Made by a program: the position numbers and the translations under genes | Source of the DNA: Glaciimonas soli | GTDB taxonomy: Bacteria > Pseudomonadota > Gammaproteobacteria > Burkholderiales > Burkholderiaceae_D | Length of the DNA stretch: 64,000 nt | Direction: 5' to 3' | NCBI RefSeq assembly: GCF_009497155.1 | Contig: NZ_WINI01000003.1 | Coordinates: forward strand, 1 to 64,000 | Notes under the pieces: model-generated | Databases searched by the model: none | What the model was told of the DNA's origin: nothing | What the model saw: the letters and a program-made list of their open reading frames with translations, nothing else | Part shown: piece after piece, positions 45,738 through 55,073 of the stretch | Layout of the letters: every line of letters starts with the position of its first letter | Numbering within the stretch: position 1 is the stretch's first letter

Positions 45738-46790
45738 ATGGCACTGATTCCCACTACCATTCTGACCGGCTTTCTTGGCGCAGGAAAAACCACCCTGCTC
45801 AATCGCATTCTGCAACAACCTCACGGCCACAAAATTGCCGTTATCGAAAATGAATTTGGCCAGGAAAATATTGATAATGAAATCTTGGTACAGGACAGTA
45901 CCGAGCAAATTATCGAAATGAATAACGGTTGTATTTGCTGTACGGTGCGCGGGGATTTGATCGTTGCGCTCAGCACGCTGGCACGTCGTCGTGACGCAGG
46001 TGAGCTGACATTTGACCATGTCATTATTGAGACCACCGGCATGGCCAATCCGGGCCCAGTGGCGCAGACCTTCTTCGTTGATGACGAAGTTGCCAGCCAC
46101 TACATGCTTGATGCCATTGTCACCGTGGTCGATGCCAAACACGCCATGCAGCAATTGGATCAACAAGAAGAAGCGCAACGGCAAGTTGGCTTTGCAGACA
46201 AATTGCTATTGTCCAAAACTGATCTGGTCAATGCTGAAGAAATTGCCACATTAAAGACCCGTTTGACGCACATCAATCCGCGCGCAACCATTGTGCGATT
46301 GGACCCTGACAACACGCCAATAGACGAAATTCTCGACATCCGTGGTTTTAACCTGAATGCAAAATTAGAAATTGACCCCGATTTTTTAGCTGCGGAAGAA
46401 GCGCATGCTGACCATGATCACAGCGACGAACATTGCGATCACCCATCACATCAACACGATCATCACCACGACCACCATCACGCACACCATGCTGACGATA
46501 TCGCTGCCTTTGTTTTCAAAAGCGAGCGACCGTTTAATACAGCGAAGCTTGATGAGTTTCTCGGCGGCATCGTCCAAGTATATGGCCCTCGCATGCTACG
46601 TTACAAAGGTGTATTGTTAATGGAAGGCGCGGATCGCAAGGTGGTATTTCAAGGTGTTCATCAGATTATGGGCACGGATGTTGGGGCAAAATGGGGTGAG
46701 CATGAAACGCCAGGCAGTAAAATGGTCTTCATCGGCAAGCACCTGCCCAAAGACATCTTTATTCGCGGTTTAGAGCAATGTCTGGTATAA
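45738..46790 (+). CDS. COG0523 (CobW-family) GTP-binding metal chaperone
   Basis: G3E-family GTPase of 350 residues. Walker A is GFLGAGKTTLLN near residue 10, the metal-binding CxCC is in NNGCICCTVRGD near 63, and SKTDLV near 156 is the base-recognition loop. A histidine-rich insert (DHDHSDEHCDHPSHQHDHHH, near 225-245) separates it from the C-terminal CobW_C domain. Zinc-starvation GTPases (ZagA, ZigA, YeiR) share this layout. It lies 56 bp downstream of the Fur-type regulator and is likely cotranscribed. No cobalamin genes are near. Confidence 0.9.
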   Translation: MALIPTTILTGFLGAGKTTLLNRILQQPHGHKIAVIENEFGQENIDNEILVQDSTEQIIEMNNGCICCTVRGDLIVALSTLARRRDAGELTFDHVIIETTGMANPGPVAQTFFVDDEVASHYMLDAIVTVVDAKHAMQQLDQQEEAQRQVGFADKLLLSKTDLVNAEEIATLKTRLTHINPRATIVRLDPDNTPIDEILDIRGFNLNAKLEIDPDFLAAEEAHADHDHSDEHCDHPSHQHDHHHDHHHAHHADDIAAFVFKSERPFNTAKLDEFLGGIVQVYGPRMLRYKGVLLMEGADRKVVFQGVHQIMGTDVGAKWGEHETPGSKMVFIGKHLPKDIFIRGLEQCLV

Positions 46791-47113
46791 AGTATGGCGT
46801 TTTTGTAGTCGATAGAAGGAAATTTCCTGAGTGATATCTTAAGCATTAAAAATCAGTTCGGAGGTTTCCTTGTTTTGAGATACCTTAATGACAAACCTGT
46901 TGTAAAATCGCAGGCCAATAACGTGATCCAAGCAACAACTATACGGTAACAAAAAGAATAGTTGACTATAGCCAAGATGCAAAGCAAGCTATTAAGAAAA
47001 TGCATTCCACGCCCCTATCCGGCATCAGCAATAACAACGTTTAAGTTGTTCAATTGTGCAAATGGCCGGATTAACGGATATTTTTAAAATACGTCGTATT
47101 GAAAGTAAGCGAA
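46791..47113. other. dksA upstream region
   Basis: About 320 bp without a gene. Contains a GGAAATTTCC palindrome near 46817-46828 and an A/T-rich stretch. No conserved leader or clear -10/-35 pair is seen. No convincing terminator follows the COG0523 gene, so readthrough into dksA is possible. Confidence 0.4.
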
Positions 47114-47563
47114 GTGGCTACCAAAACAACCAAAACAACTCCTGCTGTCCCTGCCCTCCCGTTAACCGAAGAGCAAATCCTGAAGATGGACGACAAGGAC
47201 TACATGAACGAGGCGCAATTAGCCTTCTTCAAAGCGCGCCTGGAGCATCTGCGAAAAGATCTGCAAAAAAATGCGGATGAAACCACTGAGCATCTGCGTG
47301 AAACCGTTTTGGTTCCAGATCCCGCAGATCGGGCCACGATTGAAGAAGAGCATGCGCTGGAATTGCGTACACGTGATCGCGAACGCAAACTACTGAAAAA
47401 AGTAGAGCAATCCATTGCAGCGATTGATGCTGGCGATTACGGCTGGTGCGAAGAAACCGGCGAACCTATCGGCATTCCACGTTTGTTGGCACGGCCTACC
47501 GCGACCCTGTCGCTGGAAGCGCAGCAACGACGCGAATTAAAGCAGAAGTTATACGGGGATTAA
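47114..47563 (+). CDS. dksA: RNA polymerase-binding transcription factor DksA
   Basis: Protein of 149 residues that works with ppGpp in the RNA polymerase secondary channel. The coiled-coil tip with the essential Asp pair is in VLVPDPADRATIEEE (DxxDxA, near residue 70). In the zinc finger only one of the four Cys of E. coli DksA remains (WCEETGEPIGIPRL...ATLSLEAQ; the other positions are Thr, Ser and Ala), so it probably does not bind zinc. GTG 47114 is the likely start; a TTG five codons earlier is possible. Neighbours are zinc-homeostasis genes. Confidence 0.93.
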   Translation: MATKTTKTTPAVPALPLTEEQILKMDDKDYMNEAQLAFFKARLEHLRKDLQKNADETTEHLRETVLVPDPADRATIEEEHALELRTRDRERKLLKKVEQSIAAIDAGDYGWCEETGEPIGIPRLLARPTATLSLEAQQRRELKQKLYGD

Positions 47564-47589
47564 TCTCTTCTGCCTCTCAGCTACCAATA

Positions 47590-47632
47590 TCTGCTTAGCC
47601 TAAAGTTACGCTGCACAAAGTAAGGCTAAGCA
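47590..47632 (+). terminator. Possible dksA terminator
   Basis: TGCTTAGCCT and AGGCTAAGCA pair exactly over 10 bp across a 21-base loop, about 30 bp past the dksA stop. Only a loose T-rich stretch follows, so termination is probable but not textbook. Confidence 0.5.
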
Positions 47633-47990
47633 GCATATCTCTTTATTTTTCCAAACGTTACACTATCTGTCGCACCAACCGGGTCGGCTTGCTTCATGGC
47701 GCCTTGAATTCATGCGGCCATCATCTTTATATCTACTGTTACAACATTTATGCATAATTTATAGTCGTTTAATTACTATAATTGCGTTGTGGCATGTTAC
47801 TCTATAGAAATGCACTATCGTGCTTTTCGTGCGTGCCATTCCAGCATTTCTAATATGCAGTCAGAACTTAAATGTTCACCAGAACATGCTCTAGTTAACA
47901 GCACCGCTGTATAGTTTCGCTGTATAGCTTATTTAGGCTTAGTTTTGGAATTTAGCACCGATCGCCAACCACAAAGACATTAGGATTAAC
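47633..47990. other. Upstream region of the STAS protein
   Basis: About 360 bp without a gene. A TATAAT box occurs near 47776, without a good -35. CGCTGTATAG is directly repeated at 47905-47914 and 47918-47927 (13-bp period), possibly a regulator site. Nothing else recognised. Confidence 0.4.
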
Positions 47991-49403
47991 GTGGGGATTT
48001 TCTCGCTTTTTGGTAAGAACAATCGCTTGAGCAGTGATGCGCCTGCAACGACGCCTAACACTACTCGCGACGACACCGTCCGCGCTGAGACATTGTCTCG
48101 CCCCGTGCAGCAACGTAACACACGTGATCACAACGATGCTGGCAATACCACCATCCAGACTGCCACAGCATCAACGAGCATGAAAATTGATGCGATCGAG
48201 TCGGAGATGTCCTCGGAATTCATGTATCTGTCTGCCGCCAATAGCAGCGTATTAGGCAACTCGACCAAAATCGGCAATACAAATGATATAAATTTGGAAG
48301 CTACGCATGTCACTATCCCCATGCAATATGCCTCCAAGAAGTCTAAAGCTGAATCAAGCGATCTAAATACTCAGGGCAATCCAATCGAAGTTACTGTTTC
48401 CGAAACACTAGCCGTAATTGAAGAGGCAGCGGTACTTTTTGCCAATCAACAAACTGAGATTGCTGAACATTTATTGTGCCAAGCAGTTGAAGACGATGAC
48501 CTCGGCAACTCTGCTCACACCGTATGGTCGATGCTGCTAGACATCTATCAAATCAGCGGCAAGCAGCAAGAATTTGAAGATCTATCCGTCGCGTACGCCA
48601 ACAAATTCGCGTCCTCTCCTCCCGCATGGAACGACCAGCTCAGCATAGTCTCGACCTCCCAAAAGAAGGGTGACGCCGGATCAACGCCGGCAGTCTCATT
48701 CTCTGGAAAACTCGACGCGAGTATCACCAAGCAACTTGAGCGCGTACAAAAACTTAGCCTGACTAACACTGTATTAAAACTCGAGTTTACCCGCATCCAA
48801 TCCGTTGATTCCATCGGCTGCGGTTTGCTTCTGCGTACACTGCAGCGCCTGCAAAAATTAGGGCTGGAACTAGTCCTCGTCGGCGCGGCCGATCTGGCCA
48901 AAAAGATTCAAGCCATCTTGCAAGTTGGACGGCGAGACGAAACAGCAACACCGTGGTTATTATTGCTAGAATTGCATGCAATGTTAAATCAGGAACTCGC
49001 TTTCGAAGACACGAGCATTGATTACAGCATCACTTTTGAAGTGTCGCCTCCCCCATTTGTACCTCCAGTTACCAAAATCACCGCCGAACAAAATACCGAT
49101 AGCAAAAATGAAAACACCGTTTCAGGTGGCTATATGGCATTACCAGTTGTGATTGAGGGCCATCCTGGCGAATTGCTGACGCAAATCCAGACTTACGCCA
49201 ATCTGCAACAACCGGCGATCATTGATTGCTCACGTCTGGCGCGCGTTGACTTCAGCGCTGCCGGGCAGTTGTTAAATGGTTTGCTGCTGCTAAGCAGCGA
49301 GGGAAAGCACATCGAATTTCATCATGTTAATCATTTGGTCATCGCTTTATTTAAAGTGATGGGAATGCAAGACATTGTTCGTATTTACCCGCGCAAAAGC
49401 TAA
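47991..49403 (+). CDS. STAS-domain protein
   Basis: Protein of 470 residues, start GTG. The first 130 residues are low-complexity (Thr/Ser/Asn/Asp) and probably disordered. A helical segment near 140-210 (VIEEAAVLFANQQTEIAEHL) is followed by a STAS-like domain (FSGKLDASITKQLERVQ...SVDSIGCGLLLRTL, residues 230-310) and a second at the C-terminus (IIDCSRLARVDFSAAGQLLN, residues 400-465) with the central serine or its neighbourhood (DSIGCG; DFSAAG). STAS pairs act in anti-sigma antagonist or phospholipid-transport systems. In Burkholderiales it usually precedes hslV; role unknown. Confidence 0.82.
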   Translation: MGIFSLFGKNNRLSSDAPATTPNTTRDDTVRAETLSRPVQQRNTRDHNDAGNTTIQTATASTSMKIDAIESEMSSEFMYLSAANSSVLGNSTKIGNTNDINLEATHVTIPMQYASKKSKAESSDLNTQGNPIEVTVSETLAVIEEAAVLFANQQTEIAEHLLCQAVEDDDLGNSAHTVWSMLLDIYQISGKQQEFEDLSVAYANKFASSPPAWNDQLSIVSTSQKKGDAGSTPAVSFSGKLDASITKQLERVQKLSLTNTVLKLEFTRIQSVDSIGCGLLLRTLQRLQKLGLELVLVGAADLAKKIQAILQVGRRDETATPWLLLLELHAMLNQELAFEDTSIDYSITFEVSPPPFVPPVTKITAEQNTDSKNENTVSGGYMALPVVIEGHPGELLTQIQTYANLQQPAIIDCSRLARVDFSAAGQLLNGLLLLSSEGKHIEFHHVNHLVIALFKVMGMQDIVRIYPRKS

Positions 49404-49515
49404 AGCGCACTTGCTGACATCAACACGCCGCCGAGATTATATTTTCAATAATTTTGCATTGATGTTAACTTGATACGGCCCTCACCCACCTCCTCTTAAA
49501 TTCAAAAAATCACCG

Positions 49516-49543
49516 CTTGCAATCAAGCTCGCTGCCCCCATTT
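49516..49543 (+). promoter_or_regulatory. Sigma-32 (heat-shock) promoter of hslVU
   Basis: CTTGCAA (49516-49522), a 13-bp spacer, then CCCCATTT (49536-49543). The RpoH consensus is CTTGAAA-N13-15-CCCCATNT, so only one base deviates. It lies about 88 bp upstream of hslV, a known heat-shock operon. Confidence 0.85.
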
Positions 49544-49630
49544 TTGTGAGAACATCGGGTTAAACCGATCAGTAACCACATCTGAGCACGCTCGATTTTC
49601 GGGCAACGCATGTTTTTTGAGGTAAGCAAA

Positions 49631-50167
49631 ATGGAACAATTTCACGGCACTACCATTCTTTCTGTGCGACGCGGAAACATCGTAGCACTGGGCGGTGATG
49701 GTCAAGTCACGCTGGGCAATGTAGTGATGAAAGGAACCGCACGCAAAGTGCGCAAACTTTATCAAGGTAAAGTTTTGGTCGGCTTCGCTGGTGGCACTGC
49801 CGATGCTTTCACTCTGCTCGATTTGTTTGAAGCCAAATTAGAGAAACACCAAGGCCATCTGATGCGCGCGTCAGTCGACTTAGCCAAAGAATGGCGCACT
49901 GATCGTATGTTACGTCGTCTGGAAGCCATGTTACTGGTCGCAGATCGCGATAGCACTCTGGTTATTACCGGCAATGGCGATGTGTTGGAACCAACTGACG
50001 GCATCGGTGCCATCGGCTCCGGCGGCACTTTCGCTCAGTCAGCGGCTAAAGCATTGCAAGAAAATACCGATTTATCGCCAGCAGACATTGTCAAGAAATC
50101 GTTGGTGATCGCTGGCGAACTTTGCATTTACACCAATTTGTCGCACATCATTGAGACCTTGGATTAA
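49631..50167 (+). CDS. hslV: ATP-dependent protease subunit HslV
   Basis: Proteasome-beta-like peptidase of 178 residues forming the HslVU complex. MEQFHG is removed to expose the catalytic N-terminal Thr of [22 protein letters not shown] and the ending SHIIETLD match the family. ATG 49631 follows GAGGTAAGCAAA, better than an in-frame ATG seven codons earlier. It heads the heat-shock operon with hslU. Confidence 0.97.
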   Translation: MEQFHGTTILSVRRGNIVALGGDGQVTLGNVVMKGTARKVRKLYQGKVLVGFAGGTADAFTLLDLFEAKLEKHQGHLMRASVDLAKEWRTDRMLRRLEAMLLVADRDSTLVITGNGDVLEPTDGIGAIGSGGTFAQSAAKALQENTDLSPADIVKKSLVIAGELCIYTNLSHIIETLD

Positions 50168-50245
50168 GCCCGGGCATCACGGCCGACCTCTCATTTTCTC
50201 GATCATTTTGATGTGATCGGTTGCACACTTACAGAAGCTAACATC

Positions 50246-51601
50246 ATGAACATGACACCCCAAGAGATTGTTTCCGAACTCGATAAACACGTAGTTGGTC
50301 AGGATAGGGCAAAACGTGCTGTCGCCATCGCCCTGCGTAATCGCTGGCGCCGGCAGCAGGTCGCAGAGCCGCTGCGCCACGAAATCACCCCTAAAAACAT
50401 TTTGATGATAGGCCCGACCGGCGTCGGAAAAACCGAGATTGCTCGCCGTCTGGCCAAACTTGCGGATGCGCCTTTTATCAAAGTCGAGGCGACCAAATTC
50501 ACAGAAGTCGGCTACGTTGGCCGTGATGTTGAAACCATCATCCGCGATTTGATCGACATCGGCATTAAACAAACCCGCGAATCGGAAATGCGCAAAGTAC
50601 GCACTCGTGCAGAAGATGCCGCTGAAGATCGCGTACTGGATATTTTGCTGCCGCCGGCACGTGATTTCGGCTTTCATCCAGAACAAAATGAAATCGCGCC
50701 TCAAGGCAGCGAAAGCAAAGATAGCAACACCCGCCAAACTTTCCGCAAACGCCTGCGCGAAGGCTCGTTGGATGATAAAGAAATTGAAATCGAAATTGCC
50801 GAAGCCAGTGCGCAAATGGAAATCATGGCGCCACCGGGCATGGAAGAAATGACTGAGCAAATCAAATCCATGTTTTCTGGCATGGGTAATCAGCGCAAGA
50901 AAAGCCGCAAAATCAAAATCAAGGAAGCGCTCAAGCATTTGATTGAGGAAGAAGCCGGCAAACTGCTTAACGAAGATGAATTGAAACAAAAAGCCATTTT
51001 CAACGTAGAGCAAAATGGCATCGTTTTCCTCGATGAAATCGACAAAATTGCGACGCGCTCGCAAAATAGCGGCGGTGCCGATGTTTCGCGCGCTGGCGTA
51101 CAGCGTGATTTGCTACCGTTGGTTGAAGGTACGACTGTCAGTACCAAATACGGCATGATCAAAACCGACCACATTTTATTCATCGCATCCGGTGCGTTCC
51201 ATCTGGCCAAACCATCGGATTTGATTCCTGAACTGCAGGGTCGTTTTCCGATTCGCGTAGAACTGGAATCACTATCGATTGCTGACTTTGAACGTATCCT
51301 GACCAGCACCGATGCATGCCTCACCACGCAATACGAAGCTTTGCTGGCGACTGAAGATGTGAAGCTGGAGTTCACGCCTGAAGGCATTAAACGTCTGGCG
51401 GAAATCGCTTATTCAGTCAATGAAAAAACTGAAAACATTGGGGCACGACGACTGCATACAGTGATGGAAAAAATGCTGGAAGAAATTTCTTTTGCGGCGA
51501 CCAATACCACCGAAACGACACTTAAAATCGATGGCGCTTATGTCGATCAACGACTCGGCAGTTTAGCGGTGAATGAAGACTTATCGCGTTACGTTCTGTA
51601 A
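50246..51601 (+). CDS. hslU: ATP-dependent protease ATPase subunit HslU
   Basis: AAA+ unfoldase of 451 residues that feeds HslV. Start [20 protein letters not shown]; Walker [10 protein letters not shown] near residue 56; [17 protein letters not shown], the pore motif GYVG; Walker [11 protein letters not shown] near 260; sensor 2 GARRLHT near 400; C-terminal YVL that docks into HslV. An intermediate I-domain occupies roughly 110-240. It follows hslV by 78 bp and shares the sigma-32 promoter. Confidence 0.97.
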   Translation: MNMTPQEIVSELDKHVVGQDRAKRAVAIALRNRWRRQQVAEPLRHEITPKNILMIGPTGVGKTEIARRLAKLADAPFIKVEATKFTEVGYVGRDVETIIRDLIDIGIKQTRESEMRKVRTRAEDAAEDRVLDILLPPARDFGFHPEQNEIAPQGSESKDSNTRQTFRKRLREGSLDDKEIEIEIAEASAQMEIMAPPGMEEMTEQIKSMFSGMGNQRKKSRKIKIKEALKHLIEEEAGKLLNEDELKQKAIFNVEQNGIVFLDEIDKIATRSQNSGGADVSRAGVQRDLLPLVEGTTVSTKYGMIKTDHILFIASGAFHLAKPSDLIPELQGRFPIRVELESLSIADFERILTSTDACLTTQYEALLATEDVKLEFTPEGIKRLAEIAYSVNEKTENIGARRLHTVMEKMLEEISFAATNTTETTLKIDGAYVDQRLGSLAVNEDLSRYVL

Positions 51602-51612
51602 ATCAACGCAAA

Positions 51613-51661
51613 GTAGGATGGGTCGCCATTGGGTGACTCATGCGGCGATACCCATCCTATA
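51613..51661. repeat. Inverted repeat TAGGATGGGT/ACCCATCCTA
   Basis: TAGGATGGGT (51614-51623) pairs exactly with ACCCATCCTA (51650-51659); an inner CGCC/GGCG adds a second short stem. It lies between the convergent hslU and gpsA ends and could end either transcript, but no T-run follows. It resembles the common GTAGG(G/A)TGGGT extragenic repeat; see also 61902. Confidence 0.65.
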
Positions 51662-51672
51662 TCCAAAACCAT

Positions 51673-52692
51673 TTACGCCGATTCCCCACGAGGATCACGC
51701 GCCAATAAATTCTCTACCATCGTCCGTGGTGCAACGCCATCAAACAAAACGCCAGCCACCGCTTGGGTAATCGGCATCTCAATTTGATACTGTTGCGCTA
51801 ATCTGCGTACCGCCGCTGCGCAACGCACACCTTCGGCAACATGGCCTAACTCAGCGACTACGGTATCCAAACTTTTACCTTGCGCCAAACCCAAGCCGAC
51901 TTTTCGGTTACGTGACAAATCACCGGTGCAGGTGAGTATCAAATCGCCCATCCCCGACAAACCCATAAAAGTTTCGCTGCGCCCGCCGAGTGCAATACCG
52001 AGGCGTGTAATTTCCGCCAGGCCACGTGTGATCAATGCAGCGCGTGCATTCAATCCCAACCCAAGGCCATCGGCAACTCCCGTTGCAATCGCCAAAATGT
52101 TTTTAACCGCACCGCCAACCTCGACCCCCACCATATCATCGGTCGAATAGACGCGAATCTGGCCGCCATGCACCGCCGATACCACGCATTGCGACAACGC
52201 CGCAGAATCGGTTGCAATAGCCAATGCGCAAGGCAAACCACGCGCAACTTCCTGTGCAAATGAGGGACCGGAAAGCGCGCCGACAGGAATGGTCTTTCCT
52301 AATACTTCATCGACAATTTGATGCGGCAATAAACCGGTTTCTTCTTCAAACCCTTTACACAGCCACACGATATTGGGGATAGCCGAACCACGTAGTTGCT
52401 GCGCCAAAGAACGCAATCCGGCAACCGACGACGCAACAATCAATAAATTACTTTCGACTTTCCCGGATTGCAATGTGGCGCCACTGATGTGGCCAACAGC
52501 TTGCTCAAAGTCGGCGGTCAAGCGCAACGTATCGGGTAGTGCAAAACCGGGCAAAGCTGCATTTTCACGCTGTTTTGCAGCAGCTGCCATCGCCGCTTGA
52601 TTACGCCCCCAGAGCACAACATGATGGCGTGGTGCCAATGCAATCGCTAGCGCGGTTCCCCATGCACCTGCACCGAGTATGGTGATGTTCAT
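51673..52692 (-). CDS. gpsA: Glycerol-3-phosphate dehydrogenase [NAD(P)+]
   Basis: Enzyme of 339 residues reducing DHAP to sn-glycerol 3-phosphate for phospholipid synthesis. The Rossmann start [19 protein letters not shown], the [14 protein letters not shown] loop, the catalytic Lys in [17 protein letters not shown] near 190, and [20 protein letters not shown] near 250 are diagnostic. Start MNITILG is chosen over an ATG three codons earlier. It is downstream of the SH3 gene and secB; a terminator separates it from the former. Confidence 0.96.
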   Translation of the reverse strand: MNITILGAGAWGTALAIALAPRHHVVLWGRNQAAMAAAAKQRENAALPGFALPDTLRLTADFEQAVGHISGATLQSGKVESNLLIVASSVAGLRSLAQQLRGSAIPNIVWLCKGFEEETGLLPHQIVDEVLGKTIPVGALSGPSFAQEVARGLPCALAIATDSAALSQCVVSAVHGGQIRVYSTDDMVGVEVGGAVKNILAIATGVADGLGLGLNARAALITRGLAEITRLGIALGGRSETFMGLSGMGDLILTCTGDLSRNRKVGLGLAQGKSLDTVVAELGHVAEGVRCAAAVRRLAQQYQIEMPITQAVAGVLFDGVAPRTMVENLLARDPRGESA

Positions 52693-52721
52693 TGCTGTCA
52701 TTATGTTCAGTTCTGCAAAAA

Positions 52722-52760
52722 GAAAATGACGACAACCATATCATGATTGTCGTCATTTTC
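52722..52760 (-). terminator. Terminator of the SH3-domain gene
   Basis: GAAAATGACGACAA pairs exactly over 14 bp across an 11-base loop. On the minus strand the stem is followed by TTTTC and more Ts. It lies about 90 bp past the SH3 gene stop and 30 bp before gpsA starts. Confidence 0.85.
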
Positions 52761-52851
52761 GATAATGATACGATGTTGTTAAGACAGTACTTTAGGTATG
52801 GCAAAGAGGACTCGCTCTGCTGGAGCAGCTTTACGTACGTCCTATATTAAT

Positions 52852-53307
52852 TTAGCCACCCCACACGTCGACTGCTTTAACATAACCAGTCTGCCCATCG
52901 CGATGGCGTACTTTATACCAGCCTGACGTCGTCGGCTCAACCAGTTCAAGCAACACGCCTTTGTCAGCGGTAAACACCGGGCTTGCGCTGTCGTTTGGAC
53001 TACTGCGAATTTTTGCGTTACTTACCCTAACCTGGACATTATGCCTGTTGTCCAAAGCTTTCGACTGCACCCAGGACAAATCTCCACTGGCATCACGTAC
53101 TTTAGTCCACTCGCCATAAGTCAATACCACTTCGACCGGCATGCCACGCGGCGCAACAAAAACGCGACGCCCTTTTTCCGAAGGGGCATCATACAAAATC
53201 ACTGGCGATGCACCAACCGTTTTGTAATCGAGCGCATGCGCTACGCCAACCAAACCCATGCTTGCCAAAACTAGCGCCAAGGCCGCACTTATGCGTACAA
53301 ATTTCAT
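52852..53307 (-). CDS. Secreted SH3b-domain protein
   Basis: Protein of 151 residues with a signal peptide (MKFVRISAALALVLASMGLV, cleavage near AHA) and two bacterial SH3-like repeats: VILYDAPSEKGRRVFV...EWTKVRDASGDLSWV and VRVSNAKIRSSPNDSASPVF...GWYKVRHRDGQTGYV. Such domains bind peptidoglycan or peptides; the target is unknown. ATG 53307 follows GGAG. It lies between secB and gpsA, as usual in Burkholderiales. Confidence 0.88.
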   Translation of the reverse strand: MKFVRISAALALVLASMGLVGVAHALDYKTVGASPVILYDAPSEKGRRVFVAPRGMPVEVVLTYGEWTKVRDASGDLSWVQSKALDNRHNVQVRVSNAKIRSSPNDSASPVFTADKGVLLELVEPTTSGWYKVRHRDGQTGYVKAVDVWGG

Positions 53308-53405
53308 TCGAATCAACTCCGGTTACTACGTCACGCTGCTCAGACTACTTTCGCCTGAACAGCGTGCTCACGCGATGCGCGCAAATGGTTCCAACGGACG
53401 ATTAA

Positions 53406-53924
53406 TTAGTTAATCGCTTGGCTACCTTCAACTTTGACGCTGTCTTTACTACCTTGTTGCTCTGCCATCGCCTGCAAACGCTGTTGGTAGAACACTTCGA
53501 AGTTGATTTCAGCCAAATGGATAGGAGGGAAACCTGCACGTGTAATCACGTCAGCGATATTGGCACGCAGGTATGGATACACGATATTCGGACAGCCGAT
53601 ACCCAACAGTGGATCAAGCTGCTCTGCCGGAATGTTGCGCACTTCGAAAATACCAGCTTGTTTACCTTCAACCAGAAAAGCGACTTTATCTTTCACTTTA
53701 GCTGTCACAGTAATTGTCACCGTCGATTCAAAAATGCCTTCAGCCAATGCTTCGGCACCGACATCAACAGCAACTTCGATTTGCGGAGCATCTTGTTCCA
53801 GGAAAACACCTGGAGAATTTGGTTGCTCTAACGACATATCTTTAAGATAAACGCGCTGAATCTGAAACACAGGCTGTTGATCAGCCGCAGCGTTGTCTTC
53901 TGTTTTTTTAATTTCTTCTGCCAT
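53406..53924 (-). CDS. secB: Protein-export chaperone SecB
   Basis: Homotetrameric chaperone of 172 residues that keeps precursors unfolded for Sec[20 protein letters not shown] near residue 20, [14 protein letters not shown] near 107 and [20 protein letters not shown] near 130 are the family motifs. The N- and C-terminal tails (about 18 and 20 residues) are Glu/Lys/Gln-rich. AAAGAG precedes the ATG. It follows grxC and rhodanese genes on the same strand. Confidence 0.96.
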   Translation of the reverse strand: MAEEIKKTEDNAAADQQPVFQIQRVYLKDMSLEQPNSPGVFLEQDAPQIEVAVDVGAEALAEGIFESTVTITVTAKVKDKVAFLVEGKQAGIFEVRNIPAEQLDPLLGIGCPNIVYPYLRANIADVITRAGFPPIHLAEINFEVFYQQRLQAMAEQQGSKDSVKVEGSQAIN

Positions 53925-54029
53925 AAAACTCTTTCGGTAAATTTTTTAAATCAATAGTGTGCTGCGAGCTGCATACTATCCATGAACTTAATCGGTGACG
54001 CAAGAAATATCAGCGGCCGATGGATGATC

Positions 54030-54305
54030 TCAAGAACCTTGCAACATAGGCAATAATTTACCGCTATGATCAAGTGCACTCAAATCATCAAAACCACCGA
54101 CATGCGTGTCACCAATATAAATTTGCGGAACGGTGCGGCGGCCGGTTTTTTCCATCATTTCGTTGCGCTGTTGCGGATCAAGGTCAATACGCACTTTTTC
54201 GATATTTTCCACGCCACGCGATTTCAATAACCGCTCGGCCTGAATGCAATATGGGCAGACAGCAGTGCTGTACATTAAGACGCGCGGGGTACCATTTTCG
54301 CTCAT
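54030..54305 (-). CDS. grxC: Glutaredoxin 3
   Basis: Dithiol glutaredoxin of 91 residues with active site CPYC in MYSTAVCPYCIQAERLL near residue 17, the cis-proline RTVPQIYIG near 58 and GGFDDLSAL near 70 (glutathione contacts). It overlaps the rhodanese gene upstream by four bases (ATGA type), so translation is coupled. secB follows after 105 bp. Confidence 0.95.
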   Translation of the reverse strand: MSENGTPRVLMYSTAVCPYCIQAERLLKSRGVENIEKVRIDLDPQQRNEMMEKTGRRTVPQIYIGDTHVGGFDDLSALDHSGKLLPMLQGS

Positions 54306-54748
54306 GCTTTCACCTTATTTCCGGTCTTGTTTTCGACTTTACTTTCTTTGCTGATCGTCGGCAGACCTTGAGTTTGCCAGGCTGCCATACCGCCTTCCAG
54401 GTTATATACCTGCTCGAAGCCGGCGGCTGACAACTGGGAAGTTGCCTTAGCCGATTGCACGCCAGTCTGGCAAACGACAATCACGTTTTTTGCTTTAAAT
54501 TTATCGATTTCGACCAGACGCTGCGCCAAATCCTTTAGCGGGATGTTTTTTGCATCCAACAAATGGGCGGCAGCAAAACTATCCGCATCACGCACATCAA
54601 GCACCAACGACTTGCCTTGGTTAATTAATTGTGTTGCTTGCAATGTTGTCACTTTGTTGCCTCGCCCACGTAACATGGGAAATAACAATGCGCCACCTGA
54701 CAAAACAACCAATCCGAGTAAAAAAATATTATCAATCAAGAATTTCAC
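54302..54748 (-). CDS. Membrane-anchored rhodanese-like protein
   Basis: Protein of 148 residues: an N-terminal membrane helix (LIDNIFLLGLVVLSGGALLF) and one rhodanese domain with the sulfur-carrying Cys in VVCQTGVQSAKA near residue 91. A Lys-rich tail ends the chain. Similar to YibN, always near grxC and secB. Sulfurtransferase activity is likely; the acceptor is unknown. It overlaps grxC by four bases. Confidence 0.9.
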   Translation of the reverse strand: MKFLIDNIFLLGLVVLSGGALLFPMLRGRGNKVTTLQATQLINQGKSLVLDVRDADSFAAAHLLDAKNIPLKDLAQRLVEIDKFKAKNVIVVCQTGVQSAKATSQLSAAGFEQVYNLEGGMAAWQTQGLPTISKESKVENKTGNKVKA

Positions 54749-54840
54749 AGTAATCCAATGGTTTTAGTTAACCTCAGCATTATAAAATAGAAGCTGGGCA
54801 GAAGCTGTAAAGTGTCTAACTTACATTTACCGTATTATTC

Positions 54841-54945
54841 TGGACTTCTGCAAAATTGTCCCGGCAACGCGTTTACTAAACCTTGTTGACGATATTTCCG
54901 GTACGGTAGTCATTCCGTTGTCGGGGCGATTTTGCAGAAAGCGAC
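54841..54945. repeat. Inverted-repeat element, copy 5 (MITE-like)
   Basis: TTCTGCAAAATTGTCCCGGC (54846-54865) pairs with 54918-54938; the whole unit is 105 bp. The interior has GGTACGGTAGTCA and GTTGACGA, looser versions of the shared core. TA is not evident at its ends. It stands in tandem with copy 6, ten bases away. Confidence 0.75.
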
Positions 54946-54955
54946 TTTCCTGTTT

Positions 54956-55045
54956 AGGATTTACGTAAAATTGTCCCCTCAAAGCGTATCGAGCGCCCGC
55001 AGTACGGTTGTGCTGCGCAGTTGGGGGAGGTTTTACGTAAATCCT
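54956..55045. repeat. Inverted-repeat element, copy 6 (MITE-like)
   Basis: AGGATTTACGTAAAATTGTC (54956-54975) pairs with 55026-55045, nearly perfectly in the outer 15 bp. TA flanks both ends. The interior contains CGCAGTACGG. It lies 28 bp upstream of gpmA, in tandem with copy 5. Confidence 0.82.
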
Positions 55046-55073
55046 ATTTTTATCACTCTTGTTGGTCCACACT

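Noticed and set aside
46401-46500. CAC/CAT-rich repeat tract
   Set aside because: It is the coding sequence for the histidine-rich metal loop of the COG0523 protein.
50177-51064. 295-codon frame antisense to hslU
   Set aside because: Phe/Asp-rich shadow of a conserved gene on the other strand.
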